23,465 nt of DNA from Chromatocurvus sp046260765 (GTDB lineage Bacteria > Pseudomonadota > Gammaproteobacteria > Pseudomonadales > Halieaceae), in assembly GCA_046260765.1 (NCBI GenBank), contig JBHEOO010000044.1, positions 1 to 23,465 on the forward strand, in the 5' to 3' direction. The position numbers and the translations under genes were made by a program. How positions within the stretch are numbered: the stretch's first letter is position 1; every line of letters starts with the position of its first letter. This document shows, in pieces, positions 22,876 through 23,465 of this stretch. The notes beneath the pieces were generated by a model. It saw only the letters and a list, made by a program, of their open reading frames with translations. It made no database searches and was not told the origin of the DNA.

Positions 22876-23465
22876 ATGTATGAAAACGACCATTTTGTAA
22901 GCTCTCGCCGTTTTTACCCGATCCGACGACAGCTGCGCGCGTGCCTGTATAGCGCCTCTCTCGCTCTCGGCTTTGCGCTCGCTGCGCCGGTGTTGTCCGA
23001 TGAATCGCGAGCGACCGGTCAGTCGACAGCGAGCGAGTCGCGTCGCTACACCTTCTCCTGGCTGTTCACCGATGACGCTGCCATGAAGCCGCGCGGCGGC
23101 ACAACAACAGGGCCGGATGTCACGCTGGCCAGCGAGCCCAGTGCGGCATGGAAGGCGCTGCAGGAGGAGGGTATAGACGCGCAGGAGCGAGACAGGCGCG
23201 CCATTCTCGCCATGGCCGGCGCCTACCGCATCGAGACGATCGGCTTTGCCGAGGGCTACCAGCCCTCAAGTCCTTACCAGTCATGGGGTACGGAGTATGT
23301 CTATGTCGTTGAGGACAGGCCGGAATTCATCAGCCTGCAGCATATTCTGGTGATGACCATCGAACTGGAGGATGGAACGCTGTCCGACCCGATTGTGATG
23401 AAGCACTGGCGCCAGGACTGGACCTGGCAGGATCGTGACCTGCAGCGGTATGCGGGCCATAACAC
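22876..23465 (+). CDS. DUF6607 family exported protein, 3'-truncated by the window end
   Basis: Open frame from the ATG at 22876 (AGGAG ten bases upstream) to the end of the window without a stop, 196 complete codons visible. A signal-like segment (ACLYSASLALGFALAAPVLS) follows a basic N-terminus. The mature part reads RRYTFSWLFTDD, AILAMAGAYRIETIGFAEGY, SLQHILVMTIELEDG and VMKHWRQDWTWQDRDLQRY. The SLQHILV and KHWRQDW motifs are what I associate with DUF6607, a family of unknown function often found near TonB-type iron uptake genes. The assignment is from memory. It is divergent from azurin, sharing about 140 AT-rich bases. Function unknown; the missing C-terminus prevents a fuller description. 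Confidence 0.72.
   Translation, partial: MYENDHFVSSRRFYPIRRQLRACLYSASLALGFALAAPVLSDESRATGQSTASESRRYTFSWLFTDDAAMKPRGGTTTGPDVTLASEPSAAWKALQEEGIDAQERDRRAILAMAGAYRIETIGFAEGYQPSSPYQSWGTEYVYVVEDRPEFISLQHILVMTIELEDGTLSDPIVMKHWRQDWTWQDRDLQRYAGHN

Noticed and set aside
1..23465. CRISPR arrays, tRNA or rRNA genes, insertion sequences, prophage genes
   Set aside because: Scanned by eye on both strands: no regularly spaced direct repeats, no tRNA cloverleaf or rRNA landmarks, and no transposase or integrase motifs noticed. A covariance-model scan would be needed to exclude small RNAs.

Overview
The window reads as chromosomal DNA from a free-living, probably marine, gammaproteobacterium. The GC content looks high (not counted), there are no introns, and Shine-Dalgarno-led genes are spaced tightly. 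Gene content (TonB receptors, azurin, a TIGR02647 protein, a BacNav channel, an alkylsulfatase, a DUF6607 protein) would suit the Halieaceae/OM60-NOR5 or a neighbouring family; that placement is inference. Three runs of N (421-430, 817-942, 11654-11663) mark it as a draft scaffold. They interrupt a CocE-type hydrolase and one TonB receptor. I saw no rRNA, tRNA, CRISPR array or intact insertion sequence.

Layout. (1) 1-3.5 kb: the end of a CocE/NonD hydrolase, a converging Ada-like AraC/alkyltransferase, and a membrane-anchored endonuclease/exonuclease/phosphatase-fold protein. (2) 3.5-7.2 kb, minus strand: a vitamin B12 unit made of a cobalamin riboswitch, a BtuB-like receptor, a DUF6580 membrane protein and a BtuF-like cobalamin-binding protein with no signal peptide. 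No btuC or btuD lies in the window. (3) 7.2-9.8 kb: a gene-poor stretch, then a lipoprotein alkylsulfatase. (4) 9.9-14.9 kb: a zinc-themed region with a Zur-like regulator, a secreted double-cupin protein, a TonB receptor (ZnuD-like candidate) and a shrunken TonB energy cassette. That cassette holds a C-terminal ExbB fragment, a single ORF joining the ExbD transmembrane segment to the TonB C-terminal domain, and a stub of the usual tetratricopeptide partner. The ExbB fragment abuts, head to head, the C-terminal fragment of an ABC permease (DUF3526-like), which looks like a deletion scar or a misjoin. (5) 15.2-18.6 kb: a glycine-betaine type N-methyltransferase and a penicillin-acylase family Ntn hydrolase. 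(6) 18.9-20.9 kb: a TIGR02647 protein, a probable Fur-controlled pair of small genes, and a bacterial voltage-gated cation channel with an acid-rich selectivity filter. (7) 20.9-23.5 kb: a diheme lipoprotein (DUF1111 family) and a lipoprotein azurin on the minus strand, divergent from the start of a DUF6607 gene that runs off the end.

Metal and cofactor acquisition is the main theme: B12 uptake under a riboswitch, zinc uptake with a shared TGTTATA-type motif upstream of both the Zur gene and the receptor, and a small operon behind a good Fur-box match. The points most worth a second look are the ExbD-TonB fusion and its truncated neighbours, the B12 locus without an ABC permease, and the channel filter TFEDWTD.
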